Notes: generated from the sequence alone by a model not told the origin. 17,348 bases of DNA from WVZH01 sp034430425 (GCA_034430425.1 DAOUEK010000014.1:1-17348), one strand, 5' to 3'; positions 6,191 to 14,558 are shown, counted from the first letter of the stretch. Translations and numbers: made by a program.

Positions 6191-7309
6191 ATGGCGAAAT
6201 ATCAAATTGCCTGGATGCCCGGAGACGGCATTGGTGTCGATGTGATGGACGCGGCCCGCATCGTACTGGATGCGCTTAAACTCGAGGCCGAGTACGTTCC
6301 AGCCGATATCGGCTGGGAATTCTGGTGCACGGAGGGCGAGGCGCTTCCCGAGAGAACGGTCAAGATCCTGCAGGAATGTACCTGCGGTCTGTTCGGCGCA
6401 ATTACTTCCAAACCCAAAGACGAAGCCGCGAAAGAACTCGCACCCGAACTTCATGACAAGGGATTTTCCTACCGCAGCCCGATCGTGCGTCTGCGGCAGA
6501 TCTTCGATCTGTACACCAATCTACGCCCCTGCAAGGCGTTCCCGGGAAATCCCTTGAACTTCAAGGATGATATCGATCTGGTCGTCTTCCGGGAAAACAC
6601 GGAAGGTTTGTACAGCGGCATCGAATTCCATCCCTTGCCGGACGAAGTCCGCAGCGCGTTGGTCGATTTCAACCCGGCGATGTCGCGGTTCGACAGTGTC
6701 CCTGCTGCGGAGATGGCCGTCAGCCTGCGCGTGATCACCAAAACCGGTGCAGCGCGCATTGTACGCCAGGCCTTCGAATACGCACGCAAATTCGGCTATC
6801 CCACCGTTACGCTGGTCGAAAAACCAAACGTACTACGCGAAACGAGTGGATTAATGACCCGCCAGGCCCGGGAGATCGCCGCCGATTTCATGGATATCGA
6901 ACTCTGGGAAACCAATATCGACGCCCAGATGATGTGGCTGCTCAAGAATCCGACCGATTATGGCGTGTTGGTCACTTCGAACATGTTCGGAGACATTCTT
7001 TCCGATCTGGCAGCCCAGTTGGTCGGTGGACTTGGCTTTGCGTCGAGTGGAAATATCGGAGACAGCTTTGCCGTTTTCGAACCCACGCATGGGTCGGCGC
7101 CGAAATATGCCGGCCAGTACAAGGTCAATCCGATAGCCATGCTGCTCGCCACGAAATTAATGCTGGATTGGTTGGGCGAAAGCGGCATGGCGGAAAACCT
7201 GGAACAAGCCATTCGCAAGGTCATCGCTGCCGGTGAAATCCGCACCTACGATATGGGCGGATCCAGCTCCACGCTCGATGTCGCCAATGCCGTCGTGGCC
7301 CAACTCTAA
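6191..7309 (+). CDS. Isocitrate/isopropylmalate dehydrogenase-family enzyme (probable isocitrate dehydrogenase)
   Basis: 372 aa, start ATG 6191 with AAGGAGAA (6176-6183). It catalyses NAD(P)-linked oxidative decarboxylation of a (2R,3S)-3-hydroxy dicarboxylate or tricarboxylate; here probably isocitrate to 2-oxoglutarate, or the reverse. Visible motifs are GDGIG (11-15), RSPIVRLRQIFDLYTNLRPC (95-114) with several substrate arginines, FRENTEGLY (133-141) with the catalytic Tyr141, Lys211 in VEKPN, and the metal aspartates in NMFGDILSD (264-272). EPTHGSAPKYAGQ (297-309) carries Lys305-Tyr306, which match the NADP-binding Lys344-Tyr345 pair of E. coli Icd. The second NADP arginine site (Arg395 of E. 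coli) aligns with glycine in TYDMGGSSST (352-361). Cofactor choice is therefore uncertain. Homoisocitrate, tartrate or isopropylmalate dehydrogenase activity is not excluded. Confidence 0.82.
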   Translation: MAKYQIAWMPGDGIGVDVMDAARIVLDALKLEAEYVPADIGWEFWCTEGEALPERTVKILQECTCGLFGAITSKPKDEAAKELAPELHDKGFSYRSPIVRLRQIFDLYTNLRPCKAFPGNPLNFKDDIDLVVFRENTEGLYSGIEFHPLPDEVRSALVDFNPAMSRFDSVPAAEMAVSLRVITKTGAARIVRQAFEYARKFGYPTVTLVEKPNVLRETSGLMTRQAREIAADFMDIELWETNIDAQMMWLLKNPTDYGVLVTSNMFGDILSDLAAQLVGGLGFASSGNIGDSFAVFEPTHGSAPKYAGQYKVNPIAMLLATKLMLDWLGESGMAENLEQAIRKVIAAGEIRTYDMGGSSSTLDVANAVVAQL

Positions 7310-7336
7310 TTCAAACCCATCCAGGAGTGTCTATCG

Positions 7337-8716
7337 ATGGACTCAATCAGCCGTGAAATGGCGAAATTCGCCCGAAATCTAGCATATCAAGACATTCCCG
7401 AAAATGCGCGTCACGAAGCCAAGCGGTTCTTATTGGACAGCGTTGGCTGCGCTCTTGCGGCTACACAGAATGCAGACATGCAAGCGATGCGTCGCTTCAC
7501 CGAAAAACTGGGCGGCACAATGGAAGCCACGGTGATCGGCAGTGGAATGCGCACGAATGCGCCCAATGCCGCCCTGATGAACTGCCTGCTTACCCGAGCG
7601 ATGGATTACAACGATATCTACTGGGAGCAAGATCCCAGCCACCCATCTGATATCATCGGCGCAGTCCTTGCCGCGGCGGAAGCAAATGGAAAAAGCGGGC
7701 AGGATGCACTTACGGCCATCGTCGTTGCTTACGAGTTGGAAATGCGCTGGTGCCATGCTGCCCATCCGGGAATTCGAGAGGTCGGTTGGCATCACGCTTC
7801 ACTGACGCAATTTGTCAGCCCGTTGGTGGCCGGCGTACTGTACGACCTCAACCTTGATCAACTCGTCGCAGCCGTCGGCATCAGCGGAAGTTCGCACTTC
7901 ACACTCGGCGGCGTCGTTGCCGGCCATCTGACGAACATGAAAAATACGGCCGATCCGCTGGCGGCGCAAGCTGGTGTCATCGCCGCGCTTATGGCGCTTG
8001 AGGGCTACGAAGGACCGGTCGAGGTGATCGAAGGCAAAGAAGGCTTGATCGAGGTGCTTTCGAACGTCGAGTGGAAAACGGACGAACTGCTCAAAGGTCT
8101 GGGAGAGCAATTTATCATCACCCACTGCGGGTACAAAGCCTATCCGTCGGAAGCGCTAACCCATCAACCCATCACTGCCGCGCTGCATGCCCGCCAAGCG
8201 CTCGAAGTCACGCACGATCAAGTAACCGAGATTCTGGTCGAGACGACGACGCGCGGCGCCGACATCCTCTCCGATCCCAGTAAATACAAACCCGAAACCA
8301 AAGAGACCGCCGATCACAGCCTGCCGTACGTGATCGCCGCAGCCATCGTCGATGGCCACGTGCTGCCTGATTCTTTCAGCGATGAGAAATTAAATGATCC
8401 GGCCATCCGATCCACCCTCCCGAAAATCAAGGTGGTTGCCGATCCTGAGATCGACGCGCTTTTCCCGGGCGTTAAACGCGCCCGCGTAACAATCACTTGC
8501 AAGGATGGCCGCAGCCATACCGTGCAAACCGACGTGGCCAAAGGCGCACCCGAAGACCCGCTCAGCGATGATGAAATCATCGCCAAATTCCGGGCCAATG
8601 CGCAAGGCGTTGTCAGCGACGGCAGAATAGAGAATATTATTGATGCGACGTGGAATCTTGACCAAACAGTGGATATTGCCACATATATGACGCTTCTCAT
8701 CTCAGATATAGAATAA
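7337..8716 (+). CDS. MmgE/PrpD-family protein (2-methylcitrate dehydratase / aconitate decarboxylase-like)
   Basis: 459 aa, full length for the family; ATG 7337 with AGGAG (7323-7327). The family includes 2-methylcitrate dehydratase (PrpD, MmgE) and cis-aconitate decarboxylase. Key sites are present: MDYNDIYWEQDPSHPSD (89-105), WHHASLTQ (151-158), NMKNTADPLAAQAG (200-213) with Lys202, and ITHCGYKAYPSEALTHQP (261-278). It closes the operon and is followed by a strong terminator. No prpB or prpC is nearby, so a full methylcitrate cycle is not indicated. Known MmgE can also dehydrate citrate, so it may act on citrate or aconitate, or on a methylated analogue. The substrate cannot be read from the sequence. 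Confidence 0.85.
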   Translation: MDSISREMAKFARNLAYQDIPENARHEAKRFLLDSVGCALAATQNADMQAMRRFTEKLGGTMEATVIGSGMRTNAPNAALMNCLLTRAMDYNDIYWEQDPSHPSDIIGAVLAAAEANGKSGQDALTAIVVAYELEMRWCHAAHPGIREVGWHHASLTQFVSPLVAGVLYDLNLDQLVAAVGISGSSHFTLGGVVAGHLTNMKNTADPLAAQAGVIAALMALEGYEGPVEVIEGKEGLIEVLSNVEWKTDELLKGLGEQFIITHCGYKAYPSEALTHQPITAALHARQALEVTHDQVTEILVETTTRGADILSDPSKYKPETKETADHSLPYVIAAAIVDGHVLPDSFSDEKLNDPAIRSTLPKIKVVADPEIDALFPGVKRARVTITCKDGRSHTVQTDVAKGAPEDPLSDDEIIAKFRANAQGVVSDGRIENIIDATWNLDQTVDIATYMTLLISDIE

Positions 8717-8734
8717 AGCACAAGTGGAAGAATC

Positions 8735-8775
8735 AAAAAAGCGTAACGGTCCTTTACAGGATCGTCACGCTTTTT
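8735..8775. terminator. Bidirectional intrinsic terminator
   Basis: AAAAAA (8735-8740) precedes a stem formed by GCGTAACGGTCCT (8741-8753) and AGGATCGTCACGC (8758-8770), with one A/C mismatch, one G-T wobble and a TTAC loop; TTTTT follows at 8771-8775. The A-run on one side and T-run on the other make it usable on both strands. It sits between the convergent MmgE/PrpD gene and the membrane protein gene, 12 bp from the latter's stop codon. Confidence 0.85.
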
Positions 8776-8787
8776 ATTATGCATTAA

Positions 8788-9978
8788 TCAGCCGAATAAA
8801 CCAGATGGACGATCGCTATCGTTCGAATCCAAAGTTGTCGGCGCCTCGTACCCCTGATCGGTTGGCGAAGCGAATTCATGAGGGGATGCGTATTGCGGTT
8901 GATTCTCGACCGCAGGACGCACAGCCCTATGGAAAAAATAACTGACCGCCAGAATACCCATCCCGACAATACTCACCATCACGCCCACTCCGCTTACTTC
9001 ACCCATAACCGTTTCCCGTATTGTGGCAACTGGAAGCATCAACAAATCAAACAACGCTTCAGATCCTTCCACTCTACTCTCTTGCAGAACACGATCAACT
9101 ACAGTGTTCGTAGAAAGCCCGAGTGCGATAGTCAAAACACCGGTGATCAATATCGGTATGCCCCACCAAAGGGCGACATCACGCCAGGAACGAATCACAA
9201 GGACCATAATCAAACCGAGTAACGCGGCAGACAGCAACCACCCTCCCATAGTAAACGCACGAATCATGCGAATACGTTCTTTAAAGAGATCCACATCTTC
9301 GGGATTTTGATTTCCTTCATCAAGTTCGAACAAGGAAAAACTGGCTGGCATCTCTCTGAAGAATTCCTGAAATCGACGTGCGGCGAAATCAATAAGTTCC
9401 GAACGGAGAGGTTCCGGCGGCTCGCAATAAAGAATCGGCGCTTGGCCGGACTCGATCATCGATTGCTGCATTTGATCCACTTGCGCTTGCGTACACGTTG
9501 GCCATGAATCGACAATCAAGTTGATAATCTCGTGCAACCCCTCGCCCTGCATCTTCTCCTTAATCGGATGCAAGTCGATACTTAAATCAGGTCTCAATCG
9601 ATCATCATCGAGCCAGGCATTGGCCGATACGATAGTCTCCTTGATCTGATTTCCCAACCACTCATCTAATATTATGATATCGACGATGCGGCTCCAATCC
9701 TCGAATCCGAGTTCACTCAGAGCATGTTGAACTTCTGCATCTTCCTCGGAATCGTTTCCAAATTTCGTCTCGGAGAGTATTTCGGTTAAACTTTCCCGAA
9801 GGACTCCGGATTCAATCAAGCTCTCGTTCAGCATTTTATCGAGTTTTTCCGGATTGAAGATCATGTTTGATGTAAAGAATGCCAGCAGGCCAAATGGCAG
9901 CGTTACGATGAAGAGTAATACGAAGATTGCAGCAAGGATTCTCGTCGTGAGTTTCATACAACTCATCGGTTCAGACAC
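8788..9978 (-). CDS. Membrane protein of unknown function, about four transmembrane helices
   Basis: About 396 aa from the GTG at 9976-9978, chosen because GAGGGG lies about 8 nt upstream. The ATGs at 9966 or 9957, or a TTG at 10011, are alternatives. An N-terminal hydrophobic helix (ILAAIFVLLFIVTLPFGLLA) works as a signal anchor. About 200 mostly acidic, soluble residues follow, with a Cys pair near CTQAQV and YCEPPEP. Then come two adjacent helices (GGWLLSAALLGLIMVLVI; GIPILITGVLTIALG) and a fourth (GVMVSIVGMGILAVSYFF). The C-terminal tail is hydrophilic, rich in Pro, Ser, Asp and Asn. The soluble domain is probably extracytoplasmic. I do not recognise the family and propose no function. 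It is transcribed alone from its own promoter and ends at the bidirectional terminator. Confidence 0.75.
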   Translation of the reverse strand: MSEPMSCMKLTTRILAAIFVLLFIVTLPFGLLAFFTSNMIFNPEKLDKMLNESLIESGVLRESLTEILSETKFGNDSEEDAEVQHALSELGFEDWSRIVDIIILDEWLGNQIKETIVSANAWLDDDRLRPDLSIDLHPIKEKMQGEGLHEIINLIVDSWPTCTQAQVDQMQQSMIESGQAPILYCEPPEPLRSELIDFAARRFQEFFREMPASFSLFELDEGNQNPEDVDLFKERIRMIRAFTMGGWLLSAALLGLIMVLVIRSWRDVALWWGIPILITGVLTIALGLSTNTVVDRVLQESRVEGSEALFDLLMLPVATIRETVMGEVSGVGVMVSIVGMGILAVSYFFHRAVRPAVENQPQYASPHEFASPTDQGYEAPTTLDSNDSDRPSGLFG

Positions 9979-10045
9979 GGCTTCTTCCCCTCTTTCCACT
10001 CTCGTTATCAAGGAACACGGAGTAAATTAATTTATCGATAATTAA

Positions 10046-10078
10046 AAATCTCGACTGCACATTATACTCGCGAGATTT
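10046..10078 (-). promoter_or_regulatory. Promoter -10 box inside an 8-bp inverted repeat (candidate operator)
   Basis: On the minus strand a perfect TATAAT (10061-10066) precedes the membrane protein gene, with a start site near 10054. The -35 region is poor. The exact inverted repeat AAATCTCG (10046-10053) and CGAGATTT (10071-10078) brackets the -10 box, with 17 bp between arms. This would suit a dimeric repressor that covers the promoter. The palindrome CTCGCGAG (10067-10074) overlaps one arm. No cognate regulator is visible in the window. Confidence 0.5.
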
Positions 10079-10084
10079 ATCTGA

Positions 10085-10141
10085 GGATAGAAAAGTAAGA
10101 CGAAGCGGGATTACACGCCTCGGTTCGTTTTCATCGCTTCG
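10085..10141 (-). terminator. Possible weak terminator after korB
   Basis: On the minus strand downstream of korB, CGAAGCG (10135-10141) can pair with CGCTTCG (10101-10107), followed by the T-rich TCTTACTTTTC. The 27-nt loop is long and the stem only 7 bp, so termination here is tentative. Confidence 0.3.
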
Positions 10142-10169
10142 AAAAACCACATTGTATTCCGTATGCTGG

Positions 10170-11216
10170 TTACCGAAAGTGAGTCATAACCTCTTCCAGT
10201 GCTTCTTCGGAAGGTCTCAGGACATCTTGTTTGAGATAAGCAAGCGGTTCTTCCACAAGATTTTCCACAGATTGGAAGGTCTCCTGATCCTGATTGAGAT
10301 AGATCAAGCCTGTGAGCAGGATTTCTGCGCAACAAGAATCCTCAAGCAGCTGCATCGCCGCAAGACGATCGGAGGTATCGTAATCACATCCAAGTTTCTT
10401 CAATACCAGTCGGGATTCGTTATGCAATTCAACTTCCATAATCTCACCGGGTTCGATATCCAATTCAATTTCGTCGTACGAAGGAACCCAGGTAACATCG
10501 TGCAAAGGATACTCGTGCTTGATCCCCCAGGAATAGCTTTTCGTCGATTCATCCCGGTTGTTAAAGGTGACGCATGGGCTGATGATATCGAGCACTGCTG
10601 TGCCATTGAAGTTAAGCGCCGATTTCAGCAGCTCTTTTACCTGTTTTGGATCCCCTGCAAATGACCGGGCAACGAAACCACAATTGGCAATGAGTGCTTC
10701 CATGCACAAATCGATGGGCATAAACGGATTCACACCCATTTTCTTTAATTTCTGTCCTTTGTCTGCTGTTGCCGAGAACTGGCCTTTGGTCAATCCATAG
10801 ACCCCGTTATTTTCGATGATGTATACCATGGGCACATTTCGCCGCAGGAGATGTATGAACTGGCCGATGCCGATGCTCGCCGTATCGCCGTCTCCGGAAA
10901 CCCCGATTGTTTTCAGTGATCGATTGGCGATAGATGCGCCGGTTGCAATGGAGGGCATTCGACCATGCAGTGTGTTAAAACCATGCGAGCGGCTCATAAA
11001 ATAGGTCGGGCTTTTGCTCGAGCAGCCAATCCCGGACAGCTTGATTACCTTCTCGGGCGGTATGGAAAGCTCGTGACAAGCCGCCACAATTTGACTGGAA
11101 ATGGAGTTATGCCCACAACCCTGGCATAAGGTCGTTGGCCGTCCTTTATAATCCGCTTTCGAAAGTCCGAGTTCGTTGATTTTTTGGGAGGATCTTCCGT
11201 TACCATTATTCGCCAT
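10170..11216 (-). CDS. korB: 2-oxoacid:ferredoxin oxidoreductase beta subunit (KorB type)
   Basis: 348 aa; thiamine pyrophosphate subunit of 2-oxoglutarate:ferredoxin oxidoreductase (2-oxoglutarate + CoA + oxidised ferredoxin to succinyl-CoA + CO2 + reduced ferredoxin, reversible). Seen: CQGCGHN with Cys31/Cys34, GCSSKSPTYF with Cys65 and ISPCVTFN with Cys215, together the four [4Fe-4S] ligands. The TPP/Mg motif is GDGD (108-111) with ENN (135-137). The C-terminal region is long (about 90 residues after the core), like actinobacterial two-subunit KorB proteins as remembered. The start is preceded by GAGGAAG. It overlaps korA by 11 bp, so the pair is one operon. 2-oxoglutarate is favoured by the operon form and the TCA-type neighbours, but pyruvate or branched-chain oxoacids are not excluded. 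Confidence 0.88.
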   Translation of the reverse strand: MANNGNGRSSQKINELGLSKADYKGRPTTLCQGCGHNSISSQIVAACHELSIPPEKVIKLSGIGCSSKSPTYFMSRSHGFNTLHGRMPSIATGASIANRSLKTIGVSGDGDTASIGIGQFIHLLRRNVPMVYIIENNGVYGLTKGQFSATADKGQKLKKMGVNPFMPIDLCMEALIANCGFVARSFAGDPKQVKELLKSALNFNGTAVLDIISPCVTFNNRDESTKSYSWGIKHEYPLHDVTWVPSYDEIELDIEPGEIMEVELHNESRLVLKKLGCDYDTSDRLAAMQLLEDSCCAEILLTGLIYLNQDQETFQSVENLVEEPLAYLKQDVLRPSEEALEEVMTHFR

Positions 11217-13056
11217 GAGATTCTTCCTCTGTTTCGATAATGGCCTCTATGGCCCAATCCGCACTAATAGGCACCCCGTCATTTTTCGTTAGTGAAACCA
11301 GCTTCGTCGCCAGCTCGGGGCATTCGAGCTGTAACAATGCATGCATCTGCCCGTCGGTATTGATTTCGATCACATAAACGATCTGGTGATTTCGAATAAA
11401 CTGCGCAATGTCCTCCGAAAAAGGAATGGCTCGGATGCGGAGATAATCTGTCGGCAAGCCTCTACCTGCCAGGATATCCCGCGCTTCAAGAATTGCAGGA
11501 TCAGTCGATCCAAAGGCAATGATCCCAATATGCGCATCATCCATACGCTGGGTAATTGGAGTCGGTAAAGCCTGGCGAGCCGTTTCCAATTTTCTCCACA
11601 AACGCTGGATGTTGGCATCCCAATCTTCTGCCTTTTCACTGTAAATAGCGCTTTCATTATGACCTGTACCACGTGTAAAAAAAGCCGCCAGGGGATGTTC
11701 CGTCCCCGGAATCGTACGTGGAGCGACGCCATCGCCATCGACATCACGATATCGGGCGTACTCCCCAAGCTCTTCCAACGCTTCCGCAGTTAGCACTTTA
11801 CCCCGATCCATCGCTTCATTTGGGAATTGGAATGGCTCCGATATCCATAGATTCATGCCCAGATCGAGGTCGCTGAGTACAAATATGGGGGTTTGATAAC
11901 GTTCCGCCAGATCGAATGCAAGCCATCCAAATTCGAAACATTCTTGCGGCGTACCGGGAATAAGAATTGTGTGGCGGGTATCTCCATGGCCCAGAAATCG
12001 CACGGGCAGCACATCGCCTTGCGAAGTTCGAGTGGGTAGTCCTGTGCTCGGTCCCATACGCTGAACGTCCCAAATTACAATCGGTATCTCGGCAAAAAAA
12101 GCCAATCCCGCGAACTCCGACATGAGTGAAATCCCTGGTCCGGAGGTCGAGGTCATTGCCCGCGCGCCCACCCAGCCAGCGCCAATGGCCATGCCAATCG
12201 CGGCGATCTCATCCTCCGCCTGAATCACAGCGTAAGTGGCTTTCCCTGTCTCGGGATCACTGCGCAGGTTGGGCAAATAATACTCAAGCGCTTCCGCAAG
12301 ACTGGAAGCCGGCGTAATCGGATACCACGAAGCAACGCTTACCCCACCGTAGATGGCCCCCAGCGCAGCTGCGGTATTCCCGTCAACCAGTAAGCGTCCT
12401 TCGTCCCGCGGCATTCTTTCCACTCGATAGGGATCACGTTTGGGCAGGTTCTCTCGGCCCCACGATGCCGCCAACTCGATCATGCGCATGTTCAATGCAA
12501 CGGACTTCTCCCGACCGCCAAAGTGGGTTTCCAGCGCCTTTCGAATTTCGTTTATATCGATAGCCAGGATTTCGGAGAGAACGCCGACATACGTCATGTT
12601 GGCAATATATTCTCGAAGTTCTTTGGAGGGGTTTACTTCTTTAACCAGCGTTCGAATGGGTATGGGGTAGAAAATAACGTCTTGGCGATCGATTGGCTCG
12701 GCCATGCGGTCATCATAAAAACAGACGCCACCCTGGTTAAGTTTCATTAGATCTTCATGAAACGTCGCCATGTTCATGGCGACGAGCAGATCACACATTC
12801 GCTTATTTGCCGTGTGGCCATTCGCATTGACACGAATGGTGTACCACGTTGGCAATCCCTTGATGTTGGATGGGAATAGATTCCTTCCACTAACAGGTAT
12901 ACCCATGCGAAAGAAAGCACGTACCAGGGCGAGGTTGGACGTTTGGCTGCCAGATCCATTGACTGTCGCTACGACCAGAGTGAAATCGTTGATGATTGGC
13001 GACGGCGCTTCCTTTATACCAGCTGCTTCTTCTTGCTTGGCTTTGGATTTACCCAT
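11206..13056 (-). CDS. korA: 2-oxoacid:ferredoxin oxidoreductase gamma-alpha fusion subunit (KorA type)
   Basis: 616 aa, the normal size for fused gamma plus alpha domains. The gamma domain covers about residues 25-195 (TVNGSGSQTSN at 31-41). The alpha/pyrimidine-binding domain covers about 220-616 with YPITPASS (245-252), EDE (281-283), TSTSGPGISLM (302-312) and GPSTGLPTRTSQGD (335-348). No ferredoxin-like delta domain is present in either subunit, so electrons must pass to a separate ferredoxin. The start ATG has AGGAG 10 nt upstream. It is transcribed from the promoter at 13179-13207, divergent from the SanA-like gene. It supplies or consumes succinyl-CoA next to the citryl-CoA/isocitrate operon, although in a separate transcription unit. 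Confidence 0.88.
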   Translation of the reverse strand: MGKSKAKQEEAAGIKEAPSPIINDFTLVVATVNGSGSQTSNLALVRAFFRMGIPVSGRNLFPSNIKGLPTWYTIRVNANGHTANKRMCDLLVAMNMATFHEDLMKLNQGGVCFYDDRMAEPIDRQDVIFYPIPIRTLVKEVNPSKELREYIANMTYVGVLSEILAIDINEIRKALETHFGGREKSVALNMRMIELAASWGRENLPKRDPYRVERMPRDEGRLLVDGNTAAALGAIYGGVSVASWYPITPASSLAEALEYYLPNLRSDPETGKATYAVIQAEDEIAAIGMAIGAGWVGARAMTSTSGPGISLMSEFAGLAFFAEIPIVIWDVQRMGPSTGLPTRTSQGDVLPVRFLGHGDTRHTILIPGTPQECFEFGWLAFDLAERYQTPIFVLSDLDLGMNLWISEPFQFPNEAMDRGKVLTAEALEELGEYARYRDVDGDGVAPRTIPGTEHPLAAFFTRGTGHNESAIYSEKAEDWDANIQRLWRKLETARQALPTPITQRMDDAHIGIIAFGSTDPAILEARDILAGRGLPTDYLRIRAIPFSEDIAQFIRNHQIVYVIEINTDGQMHALLQLECPELATKLVSLTKNDGVPISADWAIEAIIETEEESHGE

Positions 13057-13158
13057 AAGGGTTTACTCCTGGCATTCTGACGAAAGATTTGATTTCCACT
13101 GGCGTCATCACCCCCATCGATATCGACTTCAGACAGCAGTAAACAAACCGGGAAATAC

Positions 13159-13207
13159 TGCCTGGCAGGTTCTTAATGAGTCTATCGCGGTGAAATAGTC
13201 GTGTCAA
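13159..13207 (-). promoter_or_regulatory. Promoter of korAB
   Basis: On the minus strand a perfect -35 TTGACA (13202-13207) is followed after 17 bp by TAGACT (13179-13184, four of six -10 positions). Transcription would start near 13172, giving a leader of about 115 nt. An 11-bp palindrome CTGCC-T-GGCAG at 13158-13168 lies just inside the transcript and could be an operator. Confidence 0.6.
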
Positions 13208-13236
13208 ACAATGTGCCCATTTCGGACGCCAGCCAG

Positions 13237-13242
13237 TATAAT
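13237..13242 (+). promoter_or_regulatory. Probable -10 box for the SanA-like gene
   Basis: A perfect TATAAT lies about 60 bp upstream of the start codon, on the opposite strand from the korAB promoter. The -35 position (TGCCCA) is poor. A second candidate, TAAAAT at 13291-13296, would put the start of transcription at about the ATG at 13303, giving a leaderless message. The sequence cannot decide between them. Confidence 0.4.
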
Positions 13243-13302
13243 TAACAGGAATGCTCCCCCAGCATGTGCACCTCAGGAAATTCGTTCTGGTAAAATGTCT
13301 TG

Positions 13303-13956
13303 ATGATCCTCTCTCGATTATTTCCCATGCTTCGTATCGGCATCGTCCTCCTTTTCATCAGCTTGTCGCTGTTTCTTCCGCACTGGCTGCTGCGACACCG
13401 GTATACGGATCGTATCCTCGATCTGCAGGAGGCGCCATCCCGACCAACTGCGATCGTACTTGGAGCGGGGTTAAGACGAGATGGACAGCCTACGGCCGTC
13501 CTGGCAGACCGTGTCCGAACGGCTGTCTCGTTGTATCAAGCCGGAAAAGTTAACAAGCTTCTGATGAGTGGGTCGATTTCAGCCGGAAAGGATGAACCGG
13601 CTGCCATGCGAGCGCTGGCTTTAGAGCTTGGTGTGGCGGACGAGGACATACTCATCGACAGTGAAGGTGTACGCACATTCGAGACCTGTCTGCGTGCGTC
13701 GGAAATCTTTGGAATTAACCAGGCGCTTATCGTCACACAAAGATTTCACCTGCCCAGAGCATTGGCGCTCTGTGAGGCACATGACGTAGACGCGATTGGC
13801 GTAAGCGCAGATCTTCGCACATACCGCGCAATCGCTTTTTGGAATTTGCGAGAGGTGCCAGCCAGCATACGCGCCTTATGGGATGTGTTCAGACACAACA
13901 ATCTCAACAAGCATGATCCTTCTGAAGCAACTTCCCAGAAACCGAACTGCGGATGA
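13303..13956 (+). CDS. SanA/YdcF-like (DUF218) membrane-anchored protein
   Basis: 217 aa. One N-terminal transmembrane helix (about residues 9-31) is followed by a DUF218 domain: AIVLGAGLRRDGQPTAVLADR near 50-70, then LLMSGS, a conserved ..T.ET.. stretch, IVTQRFHLPRAL and an LRTYRAIAFW end. SanA-type proteins have been linked to envelope barrier function and vancomycin exclusion at high temperature, and YdcF binds S-adenosylmethionine; the exact reaction is not established. ATG 13303 is chosen over the adjacent TTG at 13300. It ends 4 bp before the next gene, so the two are probably co-transcribed. It has no clear link to the TCA-type genes. Confidence 0.82.
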   Translation: MILSRLFPMLRIGIVLLFISLSLFLPHWLLRHRYTDRILDLQEAPSRPTAIVLGAGLRRDGQPTAVLADRVRTAVSLYQAGKVNKLLMSGSISAGKDEPAAMRALALELGVADEDILIDSEGVRTFETCLRASEIFGINQALIVTQRFHLPRALALCEAHDVDAIGVSADLRTYRAIAFWNLREVPASIRALWDVFRHNNLNKHDPSEATSQKPNCG

Positions 13957-13960
13957 AATA

Positions 13961-14527
13961 ATGGAACGTCACGAAGCGTTACAAATCTTGCATCGATATG
14001 TAAAAAATGAATCATTACGCCGTCATATGTTCGCCGTGGAAACTGCAATGCGTGATTATGCATTGCGTTTGAACGGCGATCCGGAAGAATGGGGGCTGGC
14101 CGGACTGCTCCATGATTTTGATTGGGAAATCCATCCAAGCCTTGATAAACACCCGCAAGATGGCGCTCCGATCTTGCGTCAACATGGCGTTCCGGAAAGC
14201 ATTGTGCGCTGTATCTTAAGCCACGCAGATCATACAGGCGTGCCACGGGAAACCCAGATTGATTATGCCCTGCACGCGTGCGATGAAATTACAGGCCTCA
14301 TTACTGCTGTTGCCCTTGTGCGGCCTTCGAAATCGATATTCGATGTTAAGCTGCGATCCATTCGAAAGAAATGGAAGGATGCGCGTTTCGCCGCCAATGT
14401 GGATCGTGAGGAAATCGCAGCCTCCGCCGAAGAACTTGGAATAGATCTGTGGGAACATGTGCAAAATGTTCTCGAGTCGATGCAAACCATTGCATCCGAC
14501 CTCGGATTATCAGGTCAAACGCAGTAA
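13961..14527 (+). CDS. HD-domain phosphohydrolase-type protein
   Basis: 188 aa. Metal-binding residues of the HD superfamily are visible: His22 (RRHMFAVE), His51-Asp52 (LLHDFDWEIHP), His64, His88 (ILSHADHTG) and Asp108 (HACDEITG). Unlike the HD protein at 3759, the HD pair is intact, so this one is a likely active phosphohydrolase or nucleotidase; the substrate is unknown. ATG 13961 is used because it starts the conserved domain (MERHEALQIL). The upstream open frame overlaps the SanA-like gene and looks non-coding. The ribosome site is weak, and with a 4-bp gap from the previous gene translation may be coupled. Confidence 0.78.
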   Translation: MERHEALQILHRYVKNESLRRHMFAVETAMRDYALRLNGDPEEWGLAGLLHDFDWEIHPSLDKHPQDGAPILRQHGVPESIVRCILSHADHTGVPRETQIDYALHACDEITGLITAVALVRPSKSIFDVKLRSIRKKWKDARFAANVDREEIAASAEELGIDLWEHVQNVLESMQTIASDLGLSGQTQ

Positions 14528-14558
14528 AATCGTGGGGGAAGCGTTGAAATAATACGCC

